Assembly: GCA_950295325.1 (NCBI GenBank)
Contig: OX485804.1
Span: 22,818,001 to 22,882,000 of the forward strand
DNA from: Polytrichum commune
Lineage: Eukaryota > Streptophyta > Polytrichopsida > Polytrichales > Polytrichaceae
Direction of reading: 5' to 3'
DNA length: 64,000 nucleotides
In this document: positions 36,187 through 49,290 of the stretch, one piece after another
How positions within the stretch are numbered: the first letter of the stretch is position 1
Layout of the letters: each line of letters starts with the position of its first letter
The notes under the pieces: model-generated
Database searches by the model: none
Told to the model about the DNA's origin: nothing
The model's input: only the letters and a program-made list of their open reading frames with translations
Made by a program: the position numbers and the translations under genes

Positions 36187-36483
36187 CAAATTCCAAACAT
36201 TTTAGTTGGTAGACCCAAAAAACAAACTGCACTCAAATTTTTGAGTTCTAGATGTCCTACATTGTTGGATGAAACATGGGAGCAAGTTTAAGGTAGGGCA
36301 TGAAATAAATGGTATGTCTCATGGGCTATGATATGATCTAGGCACATAGAGGGCGGACTTGCTTCTCAAGATTCATTACATCATATAGATATTGAGAAGT
36401 GTGCCTTGTTGTGAGCCTTACCTAGTGGGAAGAGTTGTAAATATTGGGACAACTTCTTGGTCCGTAGTGTAAACCGGCCCTTA

Positions 36484-37560
36484 ATATGAGTTCATGAGAA
36501 TCAACTAACTTATATGCTAGGTTACCTATCTCACGCCCACACCCAGACCCCCTGGTTATGACTAACCAGAGGTTGACCACTATTAGAGAGGAGTTTAAGC
36601 TTAATAAGTCAAAGTTTTATTCAACTTCTCCAAGTTTTAGACATGACACTTATTTGTGAACATCATGGTTTTTATGCCTACGTCAATTTTGTTTCATTAT
36701 AATGAAAACTAAATTTAATATCATGTTTATAGATAGCTATTATTATTTATTTAAATTTGAACATTGGAAATCATATTATCATATTGATTTGGTCAGTAGA
36801 TGTAATTTTATGATTCTAAATGTATCCTAATTTAGGATGTTGTAAGAAATAGTGTGGTCCACCTCGTAGTAGAATAAGAAGAAATAAGGAAAATGAGAAG
36901 CATGCATTCAAGAAAAAGAATTGGACTAATTACTGGTAAAAAGTTAGTAGGCATTAGGGGTATGCATGAGTTCATACTCCTTCACAAAACCAATGTCCAA
37001 AAAGGTAACTAACTTCTAGTTTGACAACTTTCATGTAAACTTAAATTCTAATTAGGTGGTGCAGGCACGAGATTGATCAGGTCTCATATAGATTAGCTAC
37101 CTCACATGTTAGCTAATTCTATTGACCCAGTGGTGTGAATTTGAGTGGTAATTATTTACTCTAACCAAAGCCTTGACCAGGAAGTGCAGGTGGACCCTAG
37201 GAGAGTAGAGACGACTTTGATGTTGTCACCAACGTGACCTACGGGTTGCTTGAATTTCAAGTTGGTTTGATTTTATACATACTTTTGAAATGAAAGTCAT
37301 GAGAAGGGGACCCTGAAGAACTATGCCTCCTTTTAAATACCTTGCACATGCACAGACAAGTCAATCCGCACCTGTCTATCTCAAGGGGAAGCCCTGAGGT
37401 TGCCACCCCCACCATGTAAGTATCACATGCAACCAAATGAGTATTTTTATGGGGTATTAGCTCTTTATTATTATGATTATTATTTTTATTATTTTTATTT
37501 GAATAGGGGGGGTTGCTATCATTGAATACTCTATGTTTGTTCTAGCTAGATTTTGAACAG
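36484..37560. other. Intergenic, no gene
   Basis: AT-rich; no coding frame supported and no clear repeat ends. Confidence 0.45.
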
Positions 37561-37567
37561 AGGCTAA

Positions 37568-37959
37568 GGGCATGTTTACACGAAAGTCATTAGGCCCGAC
37601 TCTTGAGAATCCTTAAATTCTCCTTGATTGAGAGTGTCACAAGCATTTGCTTTAGGTTTACATGAGGGTGGTTCTAGACCAAAGCCCATAACATTTCTAG
37701 TGAACAAAAATTCTACATACAATCCCACATGGCAAGTATGGATAATGCTCGATTGAATTGGAGGGAACTTTTTCGAGCTGACTCTTGTAGATAGGCATGA
37801 CGGAATGTGCAATATGAATTTGGGTTTATACCAAGGGCTTGTATTCTCCCAAAAACTTTGGACCTATAGTTCATGAACTTTTATGTGGTCTCATCCAAAA
37901 AGTGGGGTATCATGGTCATTGAAGAACCATGGCCTAATGCCTATGGTGTAAACATGCCC
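37568..37959. mobile_element. Harbinger-like MITE (392 bp) with TAA duplication
   Basis: Ends GGGCATGTTTACAC and GTGTAAACATGCCC are perfect inverted repeats. TAA flanks at 37565-37567 and 37960-37962. Interior ends also pair loosely (ATTAGGCC / GGCCTAAT). Confidence 0.8.
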
Positions 37960-37962
37960 TAA

Positions 37963-40070
37963 AGTTTTATTGCGATGCTATTCCATTTTTGTAAAACCTA
38001 ATCTTAGGAGCAAGAATTTTAAACCTACCTTAATTTGTCTATTTTGGTGCTCTAGGAACGAGCCTTGACCGCCTTGTAACCCTAGAATAACCACAACACT
38101 AAAAAAAAAAAAAAGCAATTTACATTGATAAGAAAAATACTTGGCCCTTACCAATTACTCCTATTGCACTACAATTGATGCGATATATGATCCCCCAAGG
38201 AGGCGGCTACACACGTGAGGCTCTGTTCAATGTTTTAATTGCTGAAGATTAGAAATCGTGAGTTGTAATTTATTAGGGAATTAGAAATGGCACACAAAAC
38301 TTTATTTTTTAAATTTTATTTTTGCCTATTTTAACTAGTTGATGTGTAACTACATTAAACATCTAATATAGTGTGGCATTAAAACTTGGTGTGTCATGTT
38401 GATTAGAGTGGTCTTCATGACTCATCATTTTATAACAAGTGCTATATTTTGACACACTCTCTCTGCCTACCACCCAATATTAACAAGGTAATCAACGGAG
38501 GTCAACGATGAATAGAGTGGGCCACACTAAATAAGATGTTTGATATAGTTTTTGGTTTGACCCGTTCATTGAAGAGGACATGCTTGAGAAGGAAAACCCT
38601 AGTCTCATGAGTCATGATGTTGATCTTCCAAACCGTCAAAATTTACTAATGCATCCCAATTATCAAGTAGCTTGTATTCATTAGGCATTCTTCACCCTCA
38701 TAATCAACGTAATATTACAATTCATCATTAACAAAATTTAGCCTCCATTCCAAAGTCCTATGTTTTCAATAGTATATTTGGTTCAATATACATGGTCTTA
38801 ATATATAATTTTTAAAAAACATTTCTCACCCAAAATGAATATAAGGCATCCTTTATTTTGAAGCATGTAGGTTATGAAAATAGTAAGAGTAACCTACCCA
38901 GAGAGGTTACCCATCCTAGCACTATACTTGCCTTAGACAACTTAACCTTGGGGTTCCCATGAGATTCGGGTTAATGCCTTGGCTTTAAGCTACACATGTC
39001 ATCTTTATCTAGTAGTAAGGATTACTAACGGAAACCATCCAATGCGGAAAACATCCATATTTGTTGACATTTATAGGTATGGCTAGAGCTTCGCAATTTC
39101 GACACAAACTCATTTTAATGTTTTCTATATAAGCTTAGATTTTGTGCATTTGAGTTTCCTTAGTTGCAAATATGACAACAGAGGCCCCAAAACAAATATA
39201 ACGAGTGTGTTTGACATGAATAGGCCTCATTTGTGCACCCCCCCCCCCAAAAAAAAGAAAAAGAAAAAAGAAAAAGAAAAAAGAAAAAAAAGAGAATAGG
39301 CCCTCAACTTGTAGGAGGTTTGTTTTCTACTAGATCCTCTTCATTTACAATGAATGAATTTACGCAATCTCTGCAAAGCTCCAAACTTATGAGTGTGGGA
39401 CAATACCAACTATGAGATTGGATTGTATTGCTTGGGATTCATGGCGTCTTACGTGAACTCATTCATTATGGATGAAGGGGTTCTAGTGAAAACAAGTCCT
39501 ATATAAGGTTAAGGGCCCATTCATTCTAATTATACTCCACCAGACTAATTTGAGGTCTCTAATGTTGTTTCTAGAGTCTCATTGTCTTAAAATAGGTACT
39601 CGCAAGCTAAAATATAATTTACTACATTTTCACCCCTGCAATGGATGCGTTTATGTTGACACAACAAATCCCTAGCCCAATATACCCCCCCTTCTAGCCT
39701 TGTAAACTCACAATACATTTTTTTTCTTCTGGGATGCATTGTGGCACACTTTAATTAAGAAATCTCACATTGATATTTGAATGTGCACTTTTACATTCAT
39801 TTAATCGTGTTATAATTTGTTCATTACACCAAGCTTCCCCATGTCCTGTGGGCATCGGGTTGTTGGCATTACGAACGGACACTCTATTCACGCCGGCCCC
39901 TAAAAGGGACCGGAGTTTCTATCTATCTTCATTACACCATTTCTTGTATTTAACATCACTTACCACTCAAAGTTACACATTGCTATAACTTCTTGTTGTT
40001 GATCTAAGCATGATGTAAGCTTTAACCAAGTAAAGATGTCAATGTGTTATAATATCCAAACAACCAATTT
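37963..40070. other. Intergenic, no gene; homopolymer tracts
   Basis: No coding region supported. A C-run followed by an A/G-rich (AAAAAG)n tract at 39237-39292 produces a Lys-rich spurious frame. Segments near 39.33-39.5 kb share CAATGAATGAA and related words with 51.11 kb. Confidence 0.45.
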
Positions 40071-40128
40071 GACCTTTGTTGTTATAAAAATTTGAGATTT
40101 ATAGTATATAGTTATAGCACAGATATTT

Positions 40129-40240
40129 CCAAATAATAAGTGACACTAAATGCCATAAACAATGCAATAGAAAATTAATGACCATCATGATGAACTTCAT
40201 GTTTATGGTACCAATGTCACTTATTATTTGCTATTATGCA
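40129..40240. repeat. Family C-like foldback, copy 5
   Basis: AATAATAAGTGACACTAAAT near 40131 pairs with the inverted ATGTCACTTATTATTTGC near 40220-40237. The left flank (CCAAACAACCAATTTGACCT, from about 40057) recurs as a diverged direct copy at 42.33 kb and, partly, at 59.69 kb. Confidence 0.5.
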
Positions 40241-40389
40241 AGAAAATAAATTGATAATATAATAGGCCGCCCACACATACTGGTGGTGGGCAACAGTTAA
40301 CATGAGAATTGTGTTCACTACCGTTGGGAAGCGTGGGCGAGTTTTTGGCCAATGATTACTCATTTTTTCCTTGATCGAAAGAATGACTA

Positions 40390-40717
40390 CCGTAACACCA
40401 TAGCAGGTTCGTTCTTAAATAATTCCAAAAAAAAAAACGAAAAAAATCAGAAATTCCAAGCCATGAAGAACGAAATTATGGAAAATTATATTATGAAAAG
40501 AACGAAAATCCAGAAAGTTGGGTGAAGCAGACTCTGTTGAAAAAATCAATTTAAGTTGTCATCCCGGTACATCTACTCTGTTCTAGGACGAATTATTATT
40601 TTTCCTCAAAATAGAAGAACGAATTTCAAAAAAATCTATTTTTAGCAAACGAACCTTATGTTTTCAAAAAATATATATATTCGTTCGCCAGGTGATGAAC
40701 CTGCTATGGTGTTACGG
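40390..40717. mobile_element. Tc1/mariner-type MITE with TA duplication (328 bp)
   Basis: Ends CCGTAACACCATAGCAGGTT and its exact inverse AACCTGCTATGGTGTTACGG give at least 21 bp of perfect inverted repeat. TA lies on both sides (40388-40389 and 40718-40719). The interior contains repeated GAACGAA words. Perfect ends suggest a recent insertion. Confidence 0.8.
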
Positions 40718-40739
40718 TACTATATCTACCCACCATCCA

Positions 40740-42530
40740 AGTAACTAGACAAACGTACTGGAGTAGTTACAAGTTCATTGACTCTAGTTGTGTTGCTCAA
40801 TATTAATCGTAAACCAACAAAGTAGTATTATCAACACGCAATGAGAACCTCACATTACATTTAATTTCAAGTACACAAATCTGGATAATATAGAGTTACA
40901 ATGTTGCAGTTACTATAACTTATTAAGTGGCTTTTTGTCCAACTTTAAATTAACCATAACAATATTTCATTATAGAATATAATCTAGCAAACAATAATAG
41001 CACACAATATATAATTGACATATTTATATTTATCGTGAAAATGTAAGTAGAATCATGATGGCCTAATAGTGGATAACATGACAAAAATGCTATTGATAAC
41101 TAACATATGTCCATGTTGTCTCAACTGGAGGACAACAAATCCTACCATATGTAGTGGGTGACTTTGCTTATCCTATTTTGACACAGATTCAAAAACCTTT
41201 CATTGCAAGAACGATATGATTTGTTAATCAAAATGCATATGATGAGAATATGAAGAAAGGACAAGTACGCATTGAGAACGTATTCAAAATATTGAAAAAT
41301 AAATGGTCTGTTTTAAAAAACATGAATGTGGGGGTCCAATATGCACCTCTTATAATGGTTGCTTGTTGTATTTTTACACAACTTATGTCGTACTAAAAAC
41401 AATACTAGAGTTGTGGAAGGATAAAAATTGAAAGATGCAACATTAAATGACATCAATTTGAATAGACCTAGACAACCAATATTTGAGCAAGCTACATCCA
41501 GAGTGGGCAATAAGATAAGAGACACCTTGTTTAGTTATTGGGAGAAAAATTTGAATTGGATTTGATTTTACTTTTGTATAAAACATTGGCTAGAAAGTAC
41601 ATACAAGTTTTATTTTACCTCGTATTTATGAACTTCATAGTTGTTAGCAATATTATATAAAAAAATGATCGATGTTATTAACGGCAGTTTGTATTTTTAA
41701 AATTTTATATTTATTTTTTGAGAAATATTGATTTAATTTTGGATAACTATAGTTCCTAAGTGTGTGTTACTCTCCAAAGTTATGCAGTGCATCAATGTCT
41801 TACATATGAATTAACATATTTAATTAATGGAATTTCTATATATTCTCTCTCTCTATATATATTATTGTAAAATATTTATTTCAATTTGTAATTTGCCTAG
41901 ATCCATAATTACATCATCTTTAAATAAATTGCGTAACTTTGAATAGTACCACGCATGAATTGGGACAATCAAAGCATTTGAATATTTATTTAATATGATT
42001 TAATTAAATATTTAATTAAAGAATCTACCTAGCAAAATATTACATTCTCATTAAATAATTATAACATTGCGTAACTCCGAGTAGTAACACGCACGAACTG
42101 GGAAAATCATCGTGTGACCTTTTTTGTTTCAGTAGTGCAAAATTACGAAAGCATCAGTTGACGACCGCGTGGCAAGACGGATACGCTCAGTCTCTGCCAC
42201 TATTGGAAAATAACTAAAAAGTTGGGGCCTGCCGGTGGGAGTCGTCGACTGGCCTCACCACCAATAGGTGTGTCGGGGGGGGGGGGGCTATAAGTTATTA
42301 CCAAGTAAGGATGCTAATGTTCTATAATGTCCAAACAACCAATTCAACCTTTGTGACAAATTAATAAAATTTATAGTATGTAATTATAGCATTGGTAATT
42401 CTAGATAGCAAGTGACACTAAATACCAGAATGATGTGGATTTGTTGGTTGGTTGATTGATTGATAGGAATTATTATTATTATTATTATTATTATGATGGT
42501 GATGATGATGTTATTTGAAATTTAACCATT
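40740..42530. other. Intergenic, no gene
   Basis: Very AT-rich. Diverged direct repeat units share ATTGCGTAAC(T)... GAATAGTA...CACGCA around 41.93 and 42.07 kb. A run of 11 G is at about 42277-42287 and an (ATT)n run at about 42470-42493. Confidence 0.5.
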
Positions 42531-42537
42531 GACACCA

Positions 42538-42790
42538 CCACAATGCAAGATCATGGTTGCCTACCGCACCTCAAACCATAGACACTGCCATTGAAAATGA
42601 ACGATGGTCGACTATCCCTACCTCTAGGTATACTAGACTGTGCCACTTTTTCTCCTATAATGCAGTTGAAAATGAGGCACTTTTTGGATTGGAATGTCCC
42701 CTATGTGAGCCCCATTAGAGATAAGATTTCATCACGATTTGAGAATGTAGTCCTAGGGAGGCTCAAGTCTTCTTTTTCAGTTGGACCACC
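42538..42790. repeat. Dispersed repeat J, copy 1
   Basis: Matches 51270-51490 in inverted orientation: shared words include GTTGCCTACC, ATGAGGCAC, TTGGAATGTCC and TGAGAATGTAGT (or complements). No transposase features. Confidence 0.5.
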
Positions 42791-44520
42791 AAGTTGACAT
42801 TAGCCTCTTTCTCACGCGGCTACCAAACCCCACCGCTCTAGATAATTAGCTAGTTTAAAACCACCGTGATTTACTTTCAATCCCATTGTTCCCGGACTTC
42901 AAATTCAATTTCGTTCACTAAAAATACTATTCATTACAACCCTATTCATTGATAGTACCGGCATCATTCACAATATTCATATTACTCATACCGGTGTCAA
43001 TTTCTTCCCATGAGGGTGACAGTGGAGGCCCCTATCACATGCTAGACATAGAAACGTAAATAAATCATAGGCTTGAGTAGTGTTATGTTGACAAGCACAT
43101 GTTTGCATACGATCTCTTGTTATCGCTCTACAAACACCTTCGAGCATGCACTACTTTTCTTGAACTATGCAGCAAATGAGCACGCATTCGCGAATTTAGT
43201 ATCACACAATAAAAAAATCGCCCCTCACTTAATTTTAGACAAGAATTTTTAGACGAAACTTTTTAGACAGGAATTTTTGAGGGTATTTATGCCCGAAACG
43301 TGGACTCTATAACCATCATCCCACTTCCTCCTCCCATAATAAACACATGTCAATTGCGCCCTCTTCCTATATAACTACGGCCAAAATGGGAGCACCCCAA
43401 ATCAACTCGAGTTCCTTGTTCTTGACCAAATCAACACCTCGGGAACCCCACCTTTGCCTCCAACTTGAAGCCCACGGGCCCCAACCCTAGCCCCATCCTT
43501 TTAATTAAGGCCCACTTGATATAAATATAGTCGTTCTCCCCCTTCCCTACAATGAAATTCCCGGCATTGGGGTCGAGAATCCAATACCCACTTTTCAATA
43601 ACCAATGAGGTGACCATGTAACCTCCCCGTTTAATAGTCCACATAATATGACATGTGTTTGTTAGTGATAGGCCGATGGGCCTCTAATAGTGATGTCATG
43701 GCCAACGAGGCCAATTTCACTTATTATGACCTCACCAAATTTGGGTTTATGTGCATGTGGGTCTTGTACGCTAGTGAGAAACCCGGTATTCGGCCATAAA
43801 AAATGTTGTGGGTTTTGTCTTACTAGGGGGTAGGACCACCACCTACTACTCCAAATATGACTTGTTTTATGGATAGATAAAGTTATCCTTTAATGACGTG
43901 CTTTCTCGATCCGTGAAATGAAATGAGATGGAATCGATTTGAGTAAAGTCCGGGCTTATGGGGCTTTTGGAGAGGATTTTGCCGCCCCCATGACGAGGAT
44001 TGGGAGTTGGTGACTTGGGAGGTTGTGTTTGTGATTCATTTGTGGGAAGGGTGGGTGGGTCTTTAAATGGTTACCTTTTTTCCCCACCTAGGCCACTTCT
44101 CACACAATTACGTGAAACGCACGATTAGTACAAGATGGTTAACAAATCCAAATCAATGATGTGTTTAAATAAATCTCGACATATTCTCAAAGCTTTGATT
44201 CTATGGGCAGCGGATTTGCTGATACACTTTTAATACACCTAATTTTTATGGGAGATGTGCGAATCCTTGGTGATTACTTGAATGTGATGCTATTACAATA
44301 TGATGGGGACAATTCTAGTATCTACTCTTTTTTTTATGTAAAGTTTGTAGAAGTAAATGTTGAATAGGGAAAAACATGATCACATCAGCTGCTATGATGC
44401 TATTATAATCAACTATGCGCATTCTATGTAGGATCCTATGTAAGACTTGGAGTCCAAAGTTTGAAAAAAGGAAAATCACAAGTGGCAACCACGTGGGATG
44501 ATGATGTTTCATAAGAAATA
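42791..44520. other. Intergenic, no gene
   Basis: No coding region supported on either strand. Short frames are isolated and without domains. Confidence 0.45.
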
Positions 44521-44528
44521 TCATCACT

Positions 44529-44771
44529 CTAGAAGAAGTACTTGTCCATTACAACCATCCACTATGACTTGGTCATTGCGACTAATGACAAGAAAATGCA
44601 TAAATAAATTATCTTGGTTGTTGACTGGAGGGTTTTGATTGGCAATTGTCCAAAGACTACAACCAAAAACCTTCGATTGACAATCATAATAATTTATTTA
44701 TGCAGTTTCTTGCCATGAGTCGCTATGGCCAAGCCACAACAGATGGTTGTAATGGACATGATTTCTTCTAG
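44529..44771. mobile_element. Long foldback element, about 243 bp, arms near 110 bp
   Basis: The left arm begins CTAGAAGAAGTACTTGTCCA and the right arm ends with the inverted form TGGACATGATTTCTTCTAG. Both arms carry TTACAACCATC and TGCATAAATAAATTAT (or complements). The whole sequence could fold as one long hairpin. Confidence 0.7.
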
Positions 44772-45499
44772 TGCTAGTTCCAGTACATGTAGTGTTACTC
44801 AACCTTCAATGTGAGTAGTGGCACTGTAAATAATGAGAGAACGGTGACCAAGCACCTTAGAGGGCTCTCTATTCAGACACAAAATAATTCTTTTCCCCTC
44901 AAAATTCGCCACGTGTCATACACATATTCGCCATGACGCACTTGTAATTCTACGTGGAAACTACATTCCGACACATGTAAAGATGAAACATGGAGTTGTC
45001 TACAATAAGTTCACATACATTCGTTGGAAGTTGTTGTTTCAACCATGAGTCTAATAAGGAAGGGACATGTAGGATGTCACATGTCCATTTCTTCTTAGCC
45101 TCCAACCCAACACTTATTCATCAACCATGGTCTCATATTGGCTATGCGGACGTAGTTGGATGTTGGTGCGGGGCTTGATATTTAACCCAAAAAAACACTA
45201 TAGTTTGCCCCTTGACTAAATCTATCTCTTGGTACCATCGGTTGTGTACAACCCAAATATATTAGGTGAAAATGGTCACGTTGTGAAGCCTAAAATAAGA
45301 AATGGGATAATTTGTAAGTTTTTCCATGGATTAAATCGTCAAAAACATCCCAAAGAATCATAAAATTAGGATGAAATTATCAAATTTGTCCACATTTAGA
45401 TAAGATATATGTAATGTTATGCATATGTAGCTTCATCACTCCAGTGATTGTCACCATGTTACACGGGGAGGTCACTCAGTAGGACTTTTGTGTACCACG

Positions 45500-46290
45500 T
45501 GCGGCGGAGGGGTATTTGTTTAGGGGCTATTTACCTCCAAGGCACGAATTAAAAGCTCCCTATAATTACATAATATTCTAAAATGGCCTATTTTTTTGTA
45601 CCCTACCATTACTTACAATGCCCATGTCATTGAAATTTTTTGTAGTCTATATTCCTTTTAATTAAAAAAACTGAATTTAAGAATGTATGCAATGCAAAAG
45701 TGATGGGAAAAGCATGGCAACAAAAAAATATAAAAATTACGTACCATTGCAAAAACCAAGTACAAAAACTTAAAGTGAAAATACAAAAAGAAGACTTAGG
45801 ATGGAACACAACATGATTGAGTGTGTGTTTACAAGCATGATGACGACAAGCAATCCTAAACCCTAAACACAACGGTGAGGCTCAAATGTTGTGCACAAAC
45901 GGGCGCCCTACAATCGGGTTGAAGAGTTTCAAAAGAGAAGGGGAGAAAAACCACCAAGAGAAGTCGGGCATAGAGTTAGGCTTCCAATTTCATCCATTTT
46001 GGGGTGAATGATGAGTAATTTTTCATCCATCCCTCGTGAGGCATGCGTACGAAATTGATTCTACTAAATATACATCCTAAGATCCTTATTTTCAGCCCCT
46101 ATATTATTTTTACTAAAAGGGAATGGCCCATATTTTATACCTATCTATTTTACTTGTAATGGGCTTATGTACTTTTAATGGACCCTTCATTATTTGGAAT
46201 TCTTTTATAATTTTTATGTCAAATGATTTTAATCCTCCCTATATTATGCCGCACGTCGTTTTTAAAATGCACTAAGTGACCTCCCCGTGC
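45500..46290. mobile_element. Dispersed element, family G, copy 2
   Basis: Reverse-oriented relative of 26806-27235, from GGGGCTATTTACCTCCAAGG at the left to TTTTTAAAATGCACTAAGTG at the right. It carries about 350 bp of extra sequence in the middle (45.65-46.05 kb), which suggests a nested insertion. Confidence 0.5.
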
Positions 46291-47640
46291 CATGTTAGCT
46301 TTCTTAAAAAATGTTTGATAATAATAATTATAATTTTAAAGCTAGAACTTGTTGATGTGGGTCCTCTACAGCCAAGGTGGGTCTTTGATTAGTTGTAAGG
46401 TAGGTCATTCACAATTTGAAAGAGATTGAGTGAAGCATGAATAACTTTATGCAAGGAAAAAACGCCACGTTATTTGAGAAAGAGAGCTTCAAGCTTGGTC
46501 CAAACAACAAGATATTTGAGCCCATTATTTTTTCTAATTAAAGAAACCATCTTGGGCTAAGCTTATGCTTGTTTATGTTGAATATGAAGAATTTGTAGTT
46601 TGGCCTTTGGAAAAACCTTGACTACATGTACTCCATATGAATGTCATGACCACACACCAACTATTTTATATAGTAGGAGGTGGTCTCTTTTGGGTGAAAT
46701 ATATGAAACTAATTTGAACTGTTGTTGTTTGGTTTTTGATGAATTTTGTAAGGCGTGTGCAAAGGGAACGACAAATATGACACCTTCAAATTGTTGCATG
46801 AACACAATACATGATCCAAATTACGCCAAGTTGGATTTCATACACAAGGGTGGTGCCCTTCATGTGAGCTTGAATGCGTAGATTGCATTGGGCACTCATT
46901 TTTCTTTTCTTTGTTATTAAGAAACTCGAAACCAAGAATGCTCCAATGTATAATTCGCCCACATACAAGAACCTCAAGCCTCAAATTCAAACATAATAAT
47001 AATAATAATAATGGGTTCTTGCAACCTTTATGGGTTAATGATGCTTTCTCATTTGAGAATCGAAAATACGTCGATGATGATGTCTTAGTACCGCCTCCAA
47101 GTAGGTACACTAAATAGTCCAATTACTTTACCCCTAATTATTCCATTAAGCCCACACTAATTTAATATCCATGTCAAATCTCCACTCCAAAATTAGTGTG
47201 GGCCACATTGATTGGTTCTTTCTAATTTTTGTGATGTGGGTGACTATTCTATTTCATGCCACGCTTATCCTTGTATAATGTTATCATGAACTTTTGTCCT
47301 CTTGATCTAAAGTCTCCATCAAGGCATAGCGAAAGAAAGCCCCCGGGGGTCCACCATCACTTGACAATTAAAGTGGCCCACATTGATTATTTTTCAACTC
47401 AACTTCCTACCCACATTAATAGAATGGGATTGTTTAGTGTGTTGTGTATTTTAGGGGTTCAAAGTCGAACCTTCAGCTTTCTACTTTGTACATTCTTATA
47501 TTACAAGGTGGAAGGGGGTGGAAAGTCCATTAAAAAAATAAAAAAATTGCTATTCATGAAAACTTTTGTGTCATAGATTCTTGATGACATCAATGTTCCG
47601 TTTCTACTTTCTTGAATGGATTTAACTTATTGAACCCTTA
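46291..47640. other. Intergenic, no gene
   Basis: Contains an (ATA)n/(TAA)n run at 46993-47012 and a repeat segment at 47.15-47.25 kb (TAGTGTGGGCCACATTGATT) related to 14.8 and 60.1 kb. No supported coding sequence. Confidence 0.45.
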
Positions 47641-47644
47641 TTAA

Positions 47645-48135
47645 GGGCCACTTCACACATGAGACTGAGAGCCCGTGACCAGTGTACTTCAAACACTCTC
47701 ATTGGTGGAAAATGCAGAGCCGGTCCAAGTTCGCTTCACACTACGCTTGAGGGACCAACGGAGTATGTGAATGCAAGATGGATGTAAAGTCTACATGGAT
47801 TCCTACGTGACATCAAACGGATCATGTTTCACAGCCACTTGGACTATTTTTCAAAAACCACCTCTTGGAGGTAGGCCTAACACAAAACTGGGAGACGATG
47901 GCACTCCGAATGCTCACAACCGTTGATTTATTCGATTTTATCATGGTTGAGGACCCTCATGAATAGAAAGTCATTGAAATAGCCTTCGGTTGAGGGCCCG
48001 GTCACATATGGCTTCACACTACACTTGAGGGTCCGTGACCACACCGCATGATTTTGGAGGTGTCGTGGGACGGCCTTTGGACACTTTCTTTTGGGCTCTC
48101 ACAATTTTGTGGTCACGGCTCTTGGCTAGTGGCCC
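47645..48135. mobile_element. Tourist/Harbinger-like MITE, family A, copy 4 (491 bp)
   Basis: Starts GGGCCACTTCACACATGAGA and ends TTGGCTAGTGGCCC; the right terminus has lost about 12 bp of the inverted repeat. TAA flanks at 47642-47644 and 48136-48138. Same orientation as copy 2. Confidence 0.75.
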
Positions 48136-48203
48136 TAACTTAGCGCAACAGCCATTCCATTCTCAAACTGTTGTAGGGCCATTCACAACTACCACTTTAC
48201 AAA

Positions 48204-48557
48204 GGAATCCTTCCAATTTAAAGAAAAGGACAGGGTGATAAAACACTAGAAACGTGGGTTTTGTTACCCATTCGAAAGAAAGTGACCATTAATTCATCCT
48301 TTCATACTTTATCCTTTCACATCTAACTTTGTCCTTTCAAAACTCTTCCTTCTTATTTTTGGGTTGGAAAAGCCCCAAGAGGAATCCTTCCAATTTAAAG
48401 AAAAGGACAGGGTGATAAAACACTAGAAACGTGGGTTTTGTTACCCATTCGAAAGAAAGTGACCATTAATTCATCCTTTCATACTTTATCCTTTCACATC
48501 TAACTTTGTCCTTTCAAAACTCTTCCTTCTTATTTTTGGGTTGGAAAAGCCCCAAGA
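48204..48557 (+). repeat. Perfect tandem duplication, 2 x 177 bp
   Basis: The segment starting GGAATCCTTCCAATTTAAAG at 48204 repeats without a visible difference from 48381. Identity by eye over 177 bp implies a very recent duplication or an assembly artefact. Confidence 0.9.
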
Positions 48558-49290
48558 GGTGGACTCTTCATTGGAAACCTAAATGACGTGCGTTGATCAC
48601 TGTAACATTAAATCCCCTACATATGGGAGGTTTGTACAGAAGAATAAATGTATACATACTAACGGCATGCTAGAAAATGGACTCATGTATTTATATTGAG
48701 CTTTGTAATGTAATGTGATAAGTGCCTCCACTATGTATACAAAATATAAATCATGAATTAAATAAGCCTTTCTTGCATAGAAAGTCTACTGTCACTTTCC
48801 AACGAGAAAGTTGTTGAATAAATTTGTCATCCATAGCATGTAACTCAATGATTGCATCAAACAATTGAAGACAAGAGCCACAATGATCCAACCTTAATAT
48901 GTAGAGCAAAACTCAAGGGAGGTCATGAGCACTTCAAAGAGCCTCATGGCTAAAAACCTAAAACCCAAATGCAAACCTTATCCATAATGAACATGGTAGT
49001 CATCAAGGACTATAATCTCCATATGGAAAAAATCGATGAAAATGCATTTAATGTCAAAATTTTCTTATTGGATGAAACAAACACATTTATTGTCAAAATT
49101 TTCTCTAAATCTCAAGGTCCCCTTTTGTACATCTACCTCTACTTTAAAAGCATTAATAGCCTTTTAAATGTACAAACTAGAGAAGAAGAAAAAAATTGTT
49201 GCCTTATGTATACTATGTACGCTAATGCCTCAAATAATGCCCCTTTTTACACTCATGTTAGTTCATATGTGGTATGAAGAGTCCACCCCC
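48555..49290. mobile_element. MITE family E, copy 2 (736 bp)
   Basis: Left end AGAGGTGGACTCTTCATTGG and right end GGTATGAAGAGTCCACCCCC are inverted repeats. It abuts the tandem duplication at its left. Interior is inverted relative to 34152-34709 and longer by about 180 bp. Confidence 0.6.

Larger units (their letters stand above)
35281..36480. mobile_element. Harbinger-like MITE, 1200 bp, hosting a nested element
   Basis: Ends GGGTTGGTTTACACTATGGA and, inverted, GGGCCGGTTTACACTACGGA extend for about 30 bp. A TTA duplication flanks it (35278-35280 and 36481-36483). It contains MITE D copy 3 and a hairpin at 36122-36186. No transposase frame is visible. Confidence 0.75.

Noticed and set aside
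39233-39415. Lys-rich plus-strand frame
   Set aside because: Produced by a poly-C and (AAAAAG)n tract; low complexity.
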